Below are positions 62,462-64,000 of a stretch of DNA of 64,000 nucleotides, one piece after another; positions within the stretch are counted from its first letter, which is position 1; each line of letters opens with the position of its first letter. The translations under genes were made by a program, and so were the position numbers. The stretch comes from Pinus tabuliformis (lineage: Eukaryota; Streptophyta; Pinopsida; Pinales; Pinaceae): contig CM062808.1 in the NCBI GenBank assembly GCA_031772625.1, forward strand, positions 138,114,605 through 138,178,604. The letters run 5' to 3'. The notes under the pieces were generated by a model. That model had not been told where the DNA came from. It made no database searches and saw nothing but the letters and a program-made list of their open reading frames with translations.

Positions 62462-64000
62462 ATTGCCACTTTCTGAAGCGTGGTTTTACCAATGATTTCA
62501 GCCTTGCTTCCTGCAAAAGGCCAAATAGGCCAATAAGTGAACTAATTAAAATGAACTGGATTTGCAAACCTGTTTTGCAACACCATGAGCAGCATTTAAC
62601 TTCATAATCAGTCTCGTGCCTCAAAGAGCTGAAGACACACTCATAACATACAATATTTTTCCTGTCTGTTATTTGACAATTTTATGTCTCTGAGATCAAA
62701 AAAGAAACGATTGTAACTATAACCTGCAACATGGCACCTATAAAAGTTGGATATTTAGAAGCCTCGATAGCTCAAGCTTCTGGTTTAGGCTAATCAAAAG
62801 TATCCAAGTGGGGGTATAGACAGCAAATGATGTAAACGAGCAATTTTCCAGTGAACGTTGTTTCAAGACCCCAGAAGAATACAAACAAAGTATGTCCCAC
62901 AAAATGGATCTCAAACTCTAAAAAATGTCATTGGTCGATGGATTATGAATAAACTACATTCATAACATAAGACTCAGCGTATAAACTGTTGAATCTGCCT
63001 TACCATTTCAACAATTTTGAACTTATTTGAGATATTGGAGGCACTGCTGAATTTATTAGTAGTATTGCAGAGAAAGGGGCAGAGTTAGTTTGTTTCCATT
63101 GTTAGGTGCATCTTCCCACACCATTGATACAAAAGGAGTGTCCTGTTTTAGAGTGGTGGATTCAGAGTTGCTCAGAAACTATCATAAATCACACACTGAT
63201 CACAAAGCAATCTAATCTCTATCAGAAGAGAAGCCCTGGCTCAAATCAATTTACATCAACTAAAAAGTGAAACAGGAAATGAAAGAAAGAGCATGAATGA
63301 AGGAATTTTCTTAAGATGTTAGAAGACAGGCGTAGACAGAGGAACATGTGATGATGAAATGTAAAAGGAACCTGTATGTCAGAAACAAAATATCAACAAA
63401 TACATATACCAAGAAGAAGTAAGAATCTGGTAAATCATTTACATAAATGACAGAGAAAGTATGAATCTGGTAAATCATTTGCATAAATAGCATTGCTTGG
63501 CCAACGAAAGAAAAGCTTCGTTTAAGAAATGAAGAAACTCAAGAATGTGGAAGAAAAACAAGATGCCGATTTACATAACGCAGTTGTCCAAATCACGCTC
63601 TGCAACTTGCCCATCCCTTTAATAACTATAAATATAAACAACAATATTTTTGGATATGTTGAAGAATTTTCGAATTCTAAGCCTCTTACACATGGCTATG
63701 GATACTTAACCAGAAGACCAGACTTGGGTATTCTGTAAGGTACAAGTACCAGGGGGAATGGATCTGTAAATCTCTTCCACATGAAATATATAATATATTG
63801 CTCAAATATCCGAATTAGAAAGCTCTTACACTTAGATAAGCCTCCTCCACCGATTGAGCAAACTGAGGTATGTGGTAAAGTTCCCTTGAAAAATACCCAT
63901 TATCACTAATTTTGTGATCATTCAAATAGCGCTAATTGAACGTTGGACTTGCTACAGCATGGAATTTACAACGGCAATGAAACTACTTGCCACAGTATGG
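62462..64000. other. AT-rich DNA without recognised gene
   Basis: About 1.5 kb. GAATCTGGTAAATCATTT(A/G)CATAAAT is tandemly repeated at 63423 and 63463 (period 40 bp). Open frames 63311-63493 (minus) and 63529-63738 (plus) show no homology. Nothing else seen. Confidence 0.45.

Noticed and set aside
62760-62840. Possible tRNA-like sequence (GCCTCGATAGCTCA)
   Set aside because: No cloverleaf could be drawn: the anticodon arm and T-loop (GTTCGANNC) are missing.

Overview
This is plant nuclear DNA, almost certainly from a large gymnosperm (conifer-type) genome. It holds layers of retrotransposons in many states of decay and I found no intact cellular gene. The gymnosperm call is an inference from the type of Ty3 gag, extra-ORF and RNase H coding seen here, from the very low gene density and from the nesting. 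The only host-gene sequence I recognise is a broken transketolase fragment near 38.1-38.3 kb.

Left third (1-23.3 kb): a decayed chromodomain Ty3 element (G1, + strand; partial 5' LTR, PBS, gag-PR-RT-RH-IN-chromodomain, PPT, 3' LTR). Its 3' LTR is split by a 12.9-kb Tat-lineage-like Ty3 element (G2, - strand, 8681-21560) flanked by the 5-bp duplication AAAGG. G2 keeps gag, a protease-like segment and one RNase H. I could not find its RT or integrase, and it carries a spliced ORF on the opposite strand.

Middle (23.3-45.2 kb): a Copia-like gag fragment; a second gag fragment with a CCHC knuckle; a Ty3 element (G3, - strand, about 26.3-36.7 kb) with gag-PR, an integrase tail and a ~1,000-codon extra reading frame that appears to lie inside its 3' LTR. 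G3 is itself hit by a collapsed Copia copy (30005-31158) and a small collapsed LTR element (34097-35142). Next come the transketolase fragment, another Ty3 element (G4, - strand, 38.6-43.7 kb) with an RNase H-like domain N-terminal to RT, and a solo LTR (44576-45185) with a perfect ATTGT duplication.

Right part (45.2-64 kb): a fold-back repeat and ~1.3 kb of CT-rich simple sequence; then a plant L1-type LINE (48.0-59.2 kb, + strand) broken by two insertions. The first is a young, internally deleted Ty3 element (51469-55100, LTRs about 98-99% identical, target duplication TCTGC, one uninterrupted 733-codon frame lacking RT, RNase H and integrase core). The second is a ~1.3-kb LTR-like insert. 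After a 114-bp duplication and a ~164-bp satellite-like array, 60-64 kb is AT-rich, apparently low-copy DNA with small repeats and no convincing gene.

Relative order can be read from the nesting: G1 before G2; G3 before both of its inserts; the LINE before the young 51-55 kb element. Product calls come from reading conserved motifs by eye. Divergence values are hand counts.
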